Positions 1 through 5,404 of a DNA stretch of 6,713 bases are shown one piece after another; within the stretch, counting starts at the first letter, position 1; each line of letters starts with the position of its first letter. The translations under genes and the position numbers were made by a program. The stretch is from a bacterium (GTDB lineage Bacteria; Patescibacteriota; Patescibacteriia; UBA1558; GWA2-36-10), in NCBI GenBank assembly GCA_030690875.1, contig JAUYFP010000044.1, positions 1 to 6,713 of the forward strand, in the 5' to 3' direction. The notes under the pieces were generated by a model. That model was not told the DNA's origin and did no database searches. It was given only the letters and a program-made list of their open reading frames with translations.

Positions 1-126
1 AAATATTCTGAGTTTATAAATGCCATAAAGAAAAATAAATCAGAATTGGATAGAAAAGTATTAGCGGAAATCGCTGAAAAAGACCCAAAAACTTTTCAAA
101 AAATTGTTGAAGCAATTAAAAAATAA
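1..126 (+). CDS. rplT: Ribosomal protein L20, C-terminal 41 residues (partial)
   Basis: This is the 3' end of the gene for large-subunit ribosomal protein L20, which binds 23S rRNA and is needed for early 50S assembly. The frame is open from base 1 and gives 41 residues before TAA. The order YSEFINAIKK, then ELDRKVLAEIA, then a final AIKK matches the conserved L20 C-terminus (E. coli has YSKFINGLKK and EIDRKILADIA). The N-terminal two thirds lie outside the window. In most bacteria rplT follows infC and rpmI, so those genes are probably just to the left; this is inference. A strong terminator begins 49 bases after the stop. Nothing looks damaged. The identification is secure because this tail is highly conserved. 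Confidence 0.93.
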   Translation, partial: KYSEFINAIKKNKSELDRKVLAEIAEKDPKTFQKIVEAIKK

Positions 127-175
127 TTTTTATCCAGTCGTTTTACACTAACCAATAAACTACTAATAAACACAC

Positions 176-217
176 CCCCGCCCAGCCTCTCGCGAGAGGC
201 TGGGCTGGGTTTATTTT
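176..217 (+). terminator. Intrinsic terminator of the rplT transcript
   Basis: Bases 181-204 form a perfect 24-nt palindrome (left arm CCCAGCCTCT, centre CGCG). It is extended by the 180-205 pair and, past one mismatch, by 176-178 with 207-209. The tail TTTATTTT (210-217) lies on the plus-strand side, so it ends transcription from rplT. The last T's also form the reverse complement of the stop codon of the converging VanZ-like gene (211-213), which shows how tightly the two units are packed. On the minus strand the hairpin is followed only by a GTGTGTTTA-like tail, so it is a weaker stop for the VanZ transcript. Confidence 0.85.
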
Positions 218-600
218 ACCTTAAATACTTTATGAGCAGGAAAATACTTGTAAAACCAAATGCCAAAATACACACCAATGGAATCAATTAATATATCTTT
301 CGGTGTGCCGTAGCGACCGGGAATAAAAGATTGGTGTAATTCATCAATAAAAGCATAAGTTAAGGCCGCTATAATTACAAAAAGTAAATAACCCCGCTCT
401 TGGCTTTCTAAGCTACCAGCAATCAAATAAGCCAAAATTCCGAAAACAAACATGTGAGCCAGTTTCCTTAAAACAAAATCATAAGCTGGCGGAAAGCCAC
501 TGGCCAAATCCGGCTGAGCTGACAAATAAAAAATAAGCAGACCCCAGAGAGCCGCCAAAATAAAAAACATAATCTGTCGCTGGTGTTTTTTGAAAGTCAT
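211..600 (-). CDS. VanZ-like family membrane protein
   Basis: A 129-aa protein with four likely membrane helices at about residues 10-27, 48-63, 71-85 and 102-119. VanZ-family motifs are present: FYLSAQP (24-30), RKLAHMFVFG (45-54), DELHQSFIPGR (86-96) and the polar Asp pair D102/D106 in the last helix. The family is named for VanZ, which gives teicoplanin resistance in enterococci, but most members, including short ones like this, have no known biochemical role. The frame is open to an upstream ATG at 639, giving 142 aa. I prefer the ATG at 600 because an extended -10 box lies only six bases before it, inside the longer version, and the extra 13 residues (MVCSFVKVCYNLS) are not family-like. 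The gene converges on rplT and is separated from the radical SAM gene by that gene's terminator. Confidence 0.85.
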   Translation of the reverse strand: MTFKKHQRQIMFFILAALWGLLIFYLSAQPDLASGFPPAYDFVLRKLAHMFVFGILAYLIAGSLESQERGYLLFVIIAALTYAFIDELHQSFIPGRYGTPKDILIDSIGVYFGIWFYKYFPAHKVFKVK

Positions 601-606
601 GGATAA

Positions 607-615
607 ATTATAGCA
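607..615 (-). promoter_or_regulatory. Extended -10 promoter of the VanZ-like gene, possibly leaderless
   Basis: On the minus strand the sequence reads TGCTATAAT, then TTATCC, then ATG. TGnTATAAT is a perfect extended -10 element. No clear -35 hexamer is seen 16-18 bases upstream, which extended -10 promoters can do without. Transcription usually starts about seven bases after the -10 box, which here is the A of the ATG at 600. The transcript would then have no 5' leader and no ribosome binding site. Confidence 0.6.
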
Positions 616-660
616 AACTTTAACAAATGAACATACCACCAGCTAACGCTGACTGTTTTT

Positions 661-701
661 CTTATAAAAAATACCGCGGGTTCGCATAGCGAACCCGCGG
701 T
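661..701 (-). terminator. Intrinsic terminator of the radical SAM gene
   Basis: Bases 674-700 form a perfect hairpin with 12-bp arms (left arm CCGCGGGTTCGC) and a three-base ATA loop, plus an A-T pair at 673/701. On the minus strand it is followed by ATTTTTTATAAG. It lies 14 bases after the TAG stop of the radical SAM gene. The T tail is on one side only, which gives the orientation. The apex GC-ATA-GC also occurs in the hairpin at 4244-4271. Confidence 0.88.
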
Positions 702-714
702 CACAAATAATGCT

Positions 715-2232
715 CTAACCTTGCTTCGGCAGATGCGACCAATCCTTCAGATAACGATACACACCTCCTTGCGCTCTTAGAGCGGTTATCAAACCTGCTA
801 ACCTCCATCCTAAAGTAGTAAGATGACTCTTGAACTCAATTTTAGGCAAAAAGGCCTGACCAATCAAAATTCGCTTCAAAGTACGGATGTTGCTGACCAA
901 AAAAATCCATAGAGTTTGGATGGGATTATAAATCCCAGGCAAGGCTACAAAAATCACAAGAATCTGTAACAATCTCCAGCTCATACCTTTAGGATAGGAA
1001 ACCACATAATGTCCATCGTACTTGGACCAATCATAATTGAAAATTCTCCCTTCTCCTTCATGCTCTTTGTATTGAGCTAGATCTGGATCAAAAATCCGAC
1101 CTTTGCCCATCAAACGCTCATAACGTGGAGCACCTGGTATGGGTGTTAAAAACAATATTTGATAGGTTCCAATCCACCAATTACAGCAAGCCCAAATAGT
1201 AGCGAAAATGGTTGACAGTCTATCCTGATCAAAACCAATAGCCCACATTGAGTGAATGGTTATACCATGCTTGTGGAAAATCTTGGTCAAATCCTTCATT
1301 TGTGCTGGATTAAGCCTTTTACCACAAGCCACTAAACTGGCTAGTTCAGGTGATTCGTAGCCGATACTAGCTCTTTCAAAACCAGCTCTACTCATCCAAT
1401 ATATCACATCTGGCCGTTTAGCTAGATCCAATCGAACTTGGCCATAATAGGGTCTTTGCAGGCCTCTAGCTACGATCCTCTGACAAAGTTTGATCAAACG
1501 AGTTGGATTAGCCCCCAAATTGTCATCGCAAAGGAAAATCGGAATCGTTGGGTCATATATATTATTATAGAACTCCAAATCGGCAATTAGCTTATCCGTT
1601 GACCGGAAACGATAACTGTGCCCATGCATACGACATTCGGAACAAAAATCACAATCATAGGGGCAACCCTCAGACCCGATTAGGTTAATACATTTGGGTT
1701 TATGACCTACGACCAATCTAAGATCAGGCGTAGGCCAGCTATCTGGAGAAACTTCTTCCGGCCGCTGTGTGTGCCGATATTCACCGTCAAGCTGGAAAGA
1801 CAAACCGCGAATACCAAGCAAAGCATGCCGATCCGAAGAACACGTCTGAAACCAATTTAACCATTGCAAAAAGCTTTGATCAGCCGCATGACGAAACACA
1901 AAATCCGCGCCAGCTTCCAAGGCCTCTTCCGGCAAAAAAGTGACATGTGGCCCACCTATCAGAATAGGCGCTTTATTGTTAGCTTTTCTAAGCTCCTGAA
2001 TCAGCTTATAGGCTCGTAGTACAGTCGAAGTAGTAGCAGAAAGTAATATTATATCAGCCAGTATCACCTCACCCCAATTGATAGGATCTCCTGCATCCTC
2101 ACAGTAAATCCTGCACTTATGCCCAAGTTCTTGCGCACTGGTTCCAAGGCGCACTAAACCCAAACGAGGCGTTGTAGCGCTTTTGAAAATATTAAGTCCT
2201 GGGGCTTTGGGTTCAATCCCTACTATCAACAT
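715..2232 (-). CDS. Cobalamin-binding-domain radical SAM protein
   Basis: A 505-aa protein built like the B12-binding radical SAM enzymes (the broad BchE/HpnP-type class). Residues 1-130 look like a cobalamin-binding Rossmann domain: PRLGLVRLGTSAQELGH (22-38), ADIILLSATTS (59-69) and LIGGPHVTFLPEEAL (91-105). The DxHxxG cobalamin-ligand motif is absent, as in many of the class. The radical SAM core starts at about 180 with the [4Fe-4S] triad C190, C194 and C197 (GCPYDCDFC), followed by LCDDNLGAN (234-242), IGYES (290-294) and LTPIPGAPRYERL (362-374). A hydrophobic C-terminal stretch (419-447) may touch the membrane. The substrate cannot be read from the sequence. The start is supported by GAGAGG (2245-2240) seven bases before ATG. 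GC content is well above that of neighbouring genes, which may mean transfer. The gene has its own terminator and no pathway partners nearby. Confidence 0.85.
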   Translation of the reverse strand: MLIVGIEPKAPGLNIFKSATTPRLGLVRLGTSAQELGHKCRIYCEDAGDPINWGEVILADIILLSATTSTVLRAYKLIQELRKANNKAPILIGGPHVTFLPEEALEAGADFVFRHAADQSFLQWLNWFQTCSSDRHALLGIRGLSFQLDGEYRHTQRPEEVSPDSWPTPDLRLVVGHKPKCINLIGSEGCPYDCDFCSECRMHGHSYRFRSTDKLIADLEFYNNIYDPTIPIFLCDDNLGANPTRLIKLCQRIVARGLQRPYYGQVRLDLAKRPDVIYWMSRAGFERASIGYESPELASLVACGKRLNPAQMKDLTKIFHKHGITIHSMWAIGFDQDRLSTIFATIWACCNWWIGTYQILFLTPIPGAPRYERLMGKGRIFDPDLAQYKEHEGEGRIFNYDWSKYDGHYVVSYPKGMSWRLLQILVIFVALPGIYNPIQTLWIFLVSNIRTLKRILIGQAFLPKIEFKSHLTTLGWRLAGLITALRAQGGVYRYLKDWSHLPKQG

Positions 2233-2239
2233 GGCTAGG

Positions 2240-2245
2240 CCTCTC
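2240..2245 (-). promoter_or_regulatory. Shine-Dalgarno site of the radical SAM gene
   Basis: The minus strand reads GAGAGG, seven bases before the ATG at 2232. It is the best-spaced ribosome binding site in the window and fixes the start. Most other genes here have none. A weak upstream match, TTGTCA then 17 bases then TAGAAA, could be the promoter, but its -10 box is poor. Confidence 0.55.
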
Positions 2246-2309
2246 TTTCTTTCTATTTCTAGAAGGTTTAATTGACAAACAACAGTTAACTCTATAAATC
2301 TACGCCAAA

Positions 2310-2383
2310 AAAGCTAAAATATCAAATAGCCCAACCCAACCCTTCGCGCCATGCCACCGGCAGGCAGGAAAGACTGGACTGGG
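2310..2383 (-). terminator. Wobble-paired terminator hairpin of the 118-aa protein gene
   Basis: The arms 2330-2345 and 2368-2383 pair over 16 positions. Eleven are Watson-Crick and five are G-U only if the minus strand is transcribed; on the plus strand the same five become A-C mismatches. That polarity fits a terminator for the minus-strand gene that stops at 2411. A smaller TGCC/GGCA hairpin (2352-2355 with 2359-2362) sits inside the loop. The minus-strand sequence after the stem is T-rich (CTATTTGATATTTTAGC, then TTTTTT), though the T run is not immediate. Confidence 0.6.
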
Positions 2384-2410
2384 ATAAAAATTTACCTTAG
2401 ACAAATATAA

Positions 2411-2767
2411 CTATTCTTTTTCTTTTTGCTCAGATATTTTTCTTTTAGCGCTAGCCAAAGCGCCTTCAAGCATTGATCTTGGATTATTTTCAGCCAAAAA
2501 TTCCTTTCTATCTTGCCCGCTATATTTAGCGGCTAATTCTTCATAACCACTTTGCCAATCAGTAATCACCTTGTTATTAGCCTTAGCCATAACCACTACT
2601 CGCATAACTTTTCGATAAGCATCAGCGCCGGGAAAATCTGCGCCTCTTTCCTGTGAATCTTCCAAATTCTCCAAAGCCTCTTCAGCCAACTCAATCGCCT
2701 CTTCCACATCTATAGCGCCCTCCTGCTCTATTAGTGGATCTTGTATTGTTTCAAAAGTATTTGCCAT
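2411..2767 (-). CDS. Acidic helical protein of unknown function
   Basis: A 118-aa protein that I do not recognise. It has no signal peptide, membrane segment, cysteine or known motif. Residues 13-41 are strongly acidic and predicted helical (DVEEAIELAEEALENLEDSQ). The middle (52-68) is basic and hydrophobic (YRKVMRVVVMAKANNK). The C-terminal 30 residues are a charged, lysine-rich helix (SAKRKISEQKEKE). This pattern suggests a small soluble helical-bundle or partner-binding protein in the cytoplasm, which is inference only. Codon content and length look like a true gene, and a terminator hairpin follows 28 bases after the stop. No good Shine-Dalgarno site precedes the ATG at 2767; the upstream sequence is AT-rich (TATTAACAATAAAATT). 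It is divergent from the pilin-like gene. Confidence 0.65.
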   Translation of the reverse strand: MANTFETIQDPLIEQEGAIDVEEAIELAEEALENLEDSQERGADFPGADAYRKVMRVVVMAKANNKVITDWQSGYEELAAKYSGQDRKEFLAENNPRSMLEGALASAKRKISEQKEKE

Positions 2768-2859
2768 AATTTTATTGTTAATAATTTAATTTACCTGCCT
2801 TAATTTTAATTCATCCCAAACAAAAAGTCCATGCTCTATAAAAACCCTAAAAAATATAG

Positions 2860-2865
2860 TATAAT
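2860..2865 (+). promoter_or_regulatory. -10 box of the pilin-like gene, near-leaderless
   Basis: A perfect TATAAT ends ten bases before the ATG at 2876. The start of transcription would be at about 2872, leaving a leader of only three or four bases and no room for a ribosome binding site. No convincing -35 box is seen. Because the box lies downstream of another in-frame ATG at 2831, it argues for the later start. Confidence 0.5.
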
Positions 2866-2875
2866 ACCTACAGCT

Positions 2876-3538
2876 ATGATAAAAAAAATAAAATCAGCCG
2901 AAATTTTGGGTAATAATAGAAACCTTGGATTGGCTAGAAAAAAGCTTTTATTTATTATTGCCACAATTGCTCTTATCAGCGCCATATCCTTTGTTGTTTT
3001 CAATAGACTAAACTTAGCTGAGCTTAAAAACCGCGATACTCAAAGAATAAAAGATTTAGAGCAATTTATAAAAAGTCTGGAGAATTATTATGAATTGTAT
3101 GAAGTTTATCCTTGTGGCGACACTAATGATCTAGACAACCCTACTAATCCAAAAGGCACTTATGATTCCAGCGACACTTGTGGAGAGTTAAATTCTGATG
3201 TCTATGGATTTTTAAACGGTGTTGGCAGTCAAAAATCAGTAACTGTAAGTAATTGTTTAGGATATACCGGTGGCTTATTCAGCATTGGCGTTTTAAATAC
3301 TAATTGTCCAATGGATCCGCTTAATGACATTTCTGGCAATCCACCACATCTATACTGGTATACTATCAGCGCTGACAGACAATTATATGTAATATCCACT
3401 TATTTAGAAAGTAATGACGCTATAATGGCCAACGACAGTGGCTTATGTTCAGGCTGGTACGAAGTAGGCTCGGGTGTGGGAACTATAAGTGGTGCTCAAT
3501 CTACAACTTTGGGCTACGGTTGTAACCCTAAAAATTAA
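2876..3538 (+). CDS. Pilin-like (type II secretion/type IV pilus-like) exported protein
   Basis: A 220-aa protein with a basic N-terminus, one membrane helix at 23-42 (LLFIIATIALISAISFVVF) and then a long amphipathic helix. That helix begins NLAELKNRDTQRIKDLEQF and ends NYYELYEVYP at about 79. This helix-then-YP order is typical of the pseudopilin-like proteins of Patescibacteria, where the C-terminal domain is exported. The exported part has six cysteines (C80, C102 and four more), an even number that suggests disulfides. A canonical GFTLxE prepilin peptidase site is missing: the residues before the helix are GLARKK, without Glu at position 5. It may therefore be a membrane-anchored relative and not a processed pilin. 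The ATG at 2831 would give 235 aa, but a TATAAT box sits between the two starts. No other pilus genes are nearby. Confidence 0.7.
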   Translation: MIKKIKSAEILGNNRNLGLARKKLLFIIATIALISAISFVVFNRLNLAELKNRDTQRIKDLEQFIKSLENYYELYEVYPCGDTNDLDNPTNPKGTYDSSDTCGELNSDVYGFLNGVGSQKSVTVSNCLGYTGGLFSIGVLNTNCPMDPLNDISGNPPHLYWYTISADRQLYVISTYLESNDAIMANDSGLCSGWYEVGSGVGTISGAQSTTLGYGCNPKN

Positions 3539-3600
3539 ATTAGCTAATTTTTGTAAATAAAAACTGACTCTAAAAATAATTAGGGCCAATTTTTATTAAA
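3538..3600. terminator. Weak AT-rich terminator region between convergent genes
   Basis: Just after the pilin-like stop there is a 12-nt palindrome AATTAGCTAATT (3538-3549) followed by TTTTG on the plus strand. Further on, an imperfect hairpin (AAAAAT at about 3572-3577 with ATTTTT at about 3589-3594) could stop minus-strand transcripts from the DUF378 gene. Both are AT-rich and weak. The call rests mainly on position between two converging genes. Confidence 0.3.
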
Positions 3601-3612
3601 TAACAATATTCT

Positions 3613-3849
3613 TTAGATACTGGAACTCGGTGATACAGGAGTGGAGCCCTTGCAATATTTACAAGCTTTCTTATGACCTATCAACTCCAATATTGCGGCT
3701 AAACCTACCAAAACATAAATTATTTTGGAAATAAGCGCGTCTTGACCACCAAATAATTGACCAATATCCCAAGAGAATAGGGCTAAAACTAGCCAATTTA
3801 ATCCACCTACTATAAGTAGCAAAAAAGCTAACATATGCAGTCCCTTCAT
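3613..3849 (-). CDS. DUF378 family two-helix membrane protein
   Basis: A 78-aa protein with two membrane helices at about 5-25 and 39-58. It matches the DUF378 (YuzA-like) family: GGLNWLVLALFSWD in the first helix and turn, LFGGQDALISKIIYVLVGLAA through the second. Family function is unknown; members are small inner-membrane proteins found widely in bacteria. The C-terminal tail is unusual: it holds a CKYC pair (63-66) and a Ser/Pro-rich end, which could bind metal or form a disulfide. No close Shine-Dalgarno site is seen; AGGA lies about 20 bases before ATG. It converges on the pilin-like gene and diverges from the zinc-ribbon gene. Confidence 0.82.
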   Translation of the reverse strand: MKGLHMLAFLLLIVGGLNWLVLALFSWDIGQLFGGQDALISKIIYVLVGLAAILELIGHKKACKYCKGSTPVSPSSSI

Positions 3850-3908
3850 ATTTTTTAACTTTCTTATCCTATTTTAATCAAAAACAGGATTAATTATTAG
3901 ATGTTTTA

Positions 3909-3917
3909 ATTATAGCA
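3909..3917 (-). promoter_or_regulatory. Extended -10 promoter of the DUF378 gene
   Basis: The minus strand reads TGCTATAAT, the same extended -10 sequence found before the VanZ-like gene. Transcription would begin near 3902, giving a leader of about 52 bases. A TTGGCA at 3930-3925 is too close (10 bases) to act as its -35 box. Confidence 0.45.
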
Positions 3918-3923
3918 TATATC

Positions 3924-3953
3924 TTGCCAAAAAGCATTATATTGTGCTATTAT
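3924..3953 (+). promoter_or_regulatory. Possible promoter of the zinc-ribbon gene
   Basis: TTGCCA (3924-3929) is followed after 18 bases by TATTAT (3948-3953) on the plus strand, facing the zinc-ribbon gene. The leader would be about 88 bases, AT-rich, with AGAAGG (4031-4036) as ribosome binding site eleven bases before ATG. Other -10-like boxes occur in this AT-rich stretch, so the exact site is uncertain. Confidence 0.3.
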
Positions 3954-4047
3954 AACTGTAATTAATAATTAAGTATTTGAGTAAATTATTATTTAAAATC
4001 AAGGTTTTATTTAATAATAACAAATACAAGAGAAGGTCATATTTCAA

Positions 4048-4230
4048 ATGAACGACCAACAAAATTTCGCCCAAAGACCAATGATTCAGGGCAACTGGCA
4101 GTGTTCCGAATGCGGCGCTCAAATTACAGAATTGCCTTTTGAGCCAAGCGGAGACCGCCCACTATTCTGTCGTGATTGTCATCGCAAACGCAGACAAAAT
4201 AATACACGAAGTACAAACCGCAGATTCTAA
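4048..4230 (+). CDS. CxxC/CxxC zinc-ribbon microprotein
   Basis: A 60-aa protein with one zinc ribbon: C19-S-E-C22-G, then ITELPFEPSGDRPLF, then C41-R-D-C44. It fits the small family often labelled CxxC-x17-CxxC, with the typical PFxP and RPxxCRDCxxKRR blocks. Here the spacer between pairs is 18 residues, one more than the name implies. The four cysteines should bind one zinc ion. The tail (HRKRRQNNTRSTNRRF) is strongly basic, which suggests binding to nucleic acid, possibly RNA; this is inference. AGAAGG (4031-4036) lies eleven bases before ATG, a slightly long but usable spacing. A second ATG at 4081 would remove 11 residues outside the ribbon. A strong terminator follows the TAA. Confidence 0.85.
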   Translation: MNDQQNFAQRPMIQGNWQCSECGAQITELPFEPSGDRPLFCRDCHRKRRQNNTRSTNRRF

Positions 4231-4237
4231 ATAAAAC

Positions 4238-4277
4238 AAAAAAACGCCCCCGAGCATAGCCGAAGGGGTGTTTTTTT
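4238..4277. terminator. Bidirectional terminator between zinc-ribbon and Gmad2 genes
   Basis: ACGCCCC (4244-4250) pairs with GGGGTGT (4265-4271), using one G-U pair on the plus strand. A run of seven A's (4238-4244) on the left and seven T's (4271-4277) on the right gives a T tail in both directions. The loop can fold further as CG-a-GC-ATA-GCCG. It ends the plus-strand zinc-ribbon gene (stop at 4230) and can also stop the converging Gmad2 gene (stop at 4315). Confidence 0.85.
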
Positions 4278-4314
4278 AATCAATCCAAATCCTTTTAAAA
4301 AATGCTGGATAAAA

Positions 4315-5226
4315 TTAATATCTAATACTAATTTCTAAAGCATTGTCATATTGCGACAAACCAGAAGGATTATCTTTTTGAAAAATTATCGCGCCTCTAT
4401 CGCCATAACTAGGTTTATCAAAAGTGAGAGTGCCGGAAAATGGAACATAATCTTCGGTCATCCAATCGCCTTGAGCTGTAGCAATACCTTCAGCTATTAT
4501 CAAACCATCCCAATTAACCAGCGACACTGGAAAGCTGGCTTCAAAAAACCAATTACCTCGGGCGCGGCCGGAAAAAGTAAGCGGTGAAGATATCTGAGAA
4601 TTGGCAATAGGCATATCTACTATAATCAAATCGTCTCTTCTATTGGCATCAAGTAGTTCATAATTTTCATGTTTCAAATAGCGGGAAACTCCCACTGACG
4701 GCTCAGTAGTCATTGGCTCGCCTGGCAGTCTATCAGCATAGTTAGCAATGATGATTTTATTTTCTATCTTGATGTTTTGCGGCGTTATTCTATCGCCCAA
4801 AAGAATAGCATTTGTGCCATAATAAAGACCGTTATTATTTATTGCTCCGGCTGCATAATAAAAAATGCCACTGCCCCCAGAATCATAACTTAAAATAATC
4901 GTCGCGTCAGCTATTTCATCATAATTTATATCCCCCGTAACTGGCTCACCAAATACTCTAACAATTAGTTTGGCCTTAGATTCAGGATCAATAGTTTCGT
5001 AATAGCCATTGACCAATTTTATTTCTTGACCGGCTATCAAATAAGTGGTATTCAAGGCATCAGAAAATTCCGCTTTAACAATAGCGTTTTCATTTGTATT
5101 TTCCAAAATCTCATTTTGGTTTTGTTTTAAATTAGCTTGATTATTATTTTGTTTTAGATTGCTCAGATAATAGAGTAAGAAAGTCAAAATAATCACCAAA
5201 ACCGCGATTATCAATACTTTTCTCAT
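4315..5226 (-). CDS. Membrane-anchored extracellular protein with Gmad2 domain
   Basis: A 303-aa protein. An N-terminal helix (residues 4-22) anchors it in the membrane, followed by an Asn/Gln-rich linker (24-48) and two exported domains. The middle domain (about 95-190) has the block DINYDEIADATIIL, then GGSGIFYYAA, GTNAILLGDRI and GEPMTTEPSVGVSRYL, a set I recognise from anchored proteins common in Patescibacteria. The C-terminal domain (201-303) is Gmad2-like, the immunoglobulin-like fold first described in spore-germination proteins: PIANSQISSPLTFSGRARG, WFFEASFPV, TAQGDWMTEDYVPFSGTLTF. Gmad2 is thought to act in binding outside the cell; no enzyme motif is seen. No lipobox cysteine is present. 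The ATG at 5226 has no Shine-Dalgarno site. It is divergent from another anchored protein gene and shares a bidirectional terminator downstream. Confidence 0.83.
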   Translation of the reverse strand: MRKVLIIAVLVIILTFLLYYLSNLKQNNNQANLKQNQNEILENTNENAIVKAEFSDALNTTYLIAGQEIKLVNGYYETIDPESKAKLIVRVFGEPVTGDINYDEIADATIILSYDSGGSGIFYYAAGAINNNGLYYGTNAILLGDRITPQNIKIENKIIIANYADRLPGEPMTTEPSVGVSRYLKHENYELLDANRRDDLIIVDMPIANSQISSPLTFSGRARGNWFFEASFPVSLVNWDGLIIAEGIATAQGDWMTEDYVPFSGTLTFDKPSYGDRGAIIFQKDNPSGLSQYDNALEISIRY

Positions 5227-5255
5227 ATAATAGGCTTAATTAATAATACATAGTT

Positions 5256-5285
5256 ATTATAACAAAAAATCGCCTTTTGAGCGAT
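5256..5285 (-). promoter_or_regulatory. Promoter of the Gmad2 gene with an overlapping inverted repeat
   Basis: TATAAT on the minus strand (5261-5256) would start transcription near 5249, 23 bases before the ATG. The -35 position has no good hexamer but is covered by an inverted repeat: ATCGC (5269-5273) with GCGAT (5281-5285), seven bases apart. On the minus strand this repeat forms a hairpin followed directly by TTTTTT (5268-5263), so it could instead be a terminator or attenuator for a transcript starting farther upstream. Confidence 0.4.
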
Positions 5286-5338
5286 AAATAAAAACTATTT
5301 TAGTATAGAAATGCCCTATTTTTATATAAAATATATTT

Positions 5339-5367
5339 TTGACAAATCTTACCTAAAATAGTAAAGT
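5339..5367 (+). promoter_or_regulatory. Promoter of the PsbP-like anchored protein gene
   Basis: TTGACA (5339-5344), a perfect -35 box, is followed after 17 bases by TAAAGT (5362-5367). Transcription would start near 5374, giving a leader of about 31 bases with no Shine-Dalgarno site before the ATG at 5405. This is the best two-box promoter in the window, although the -10 box differs from TATAAT at two positions. Confidence 0.5.
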
Positions 5368-5404
5368 GGTGATGCTAGTATTAGATTAAATTAATAATAA
5401 AATA

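Noticed and set aside
2272..2298. Plus-strand promoter TTGACA then 15 bases then TATAAA
   Set aside because: The spacer is two bases short and it would read into the terminator and the antisense of the 118-aa gene; it is a weak candidate only.
3937..4122. Minus-strand frame of 61 aa
   Set aside because: It overlaps the zinc-ribbon gene antisense and reads low-complexity Leu/Asn/Ile from AT-rich DNA.
4351..4587. Plus-strand frame of 78 aa
   Set aside because: It is antisense within the well-supported Gmad2 coding region.
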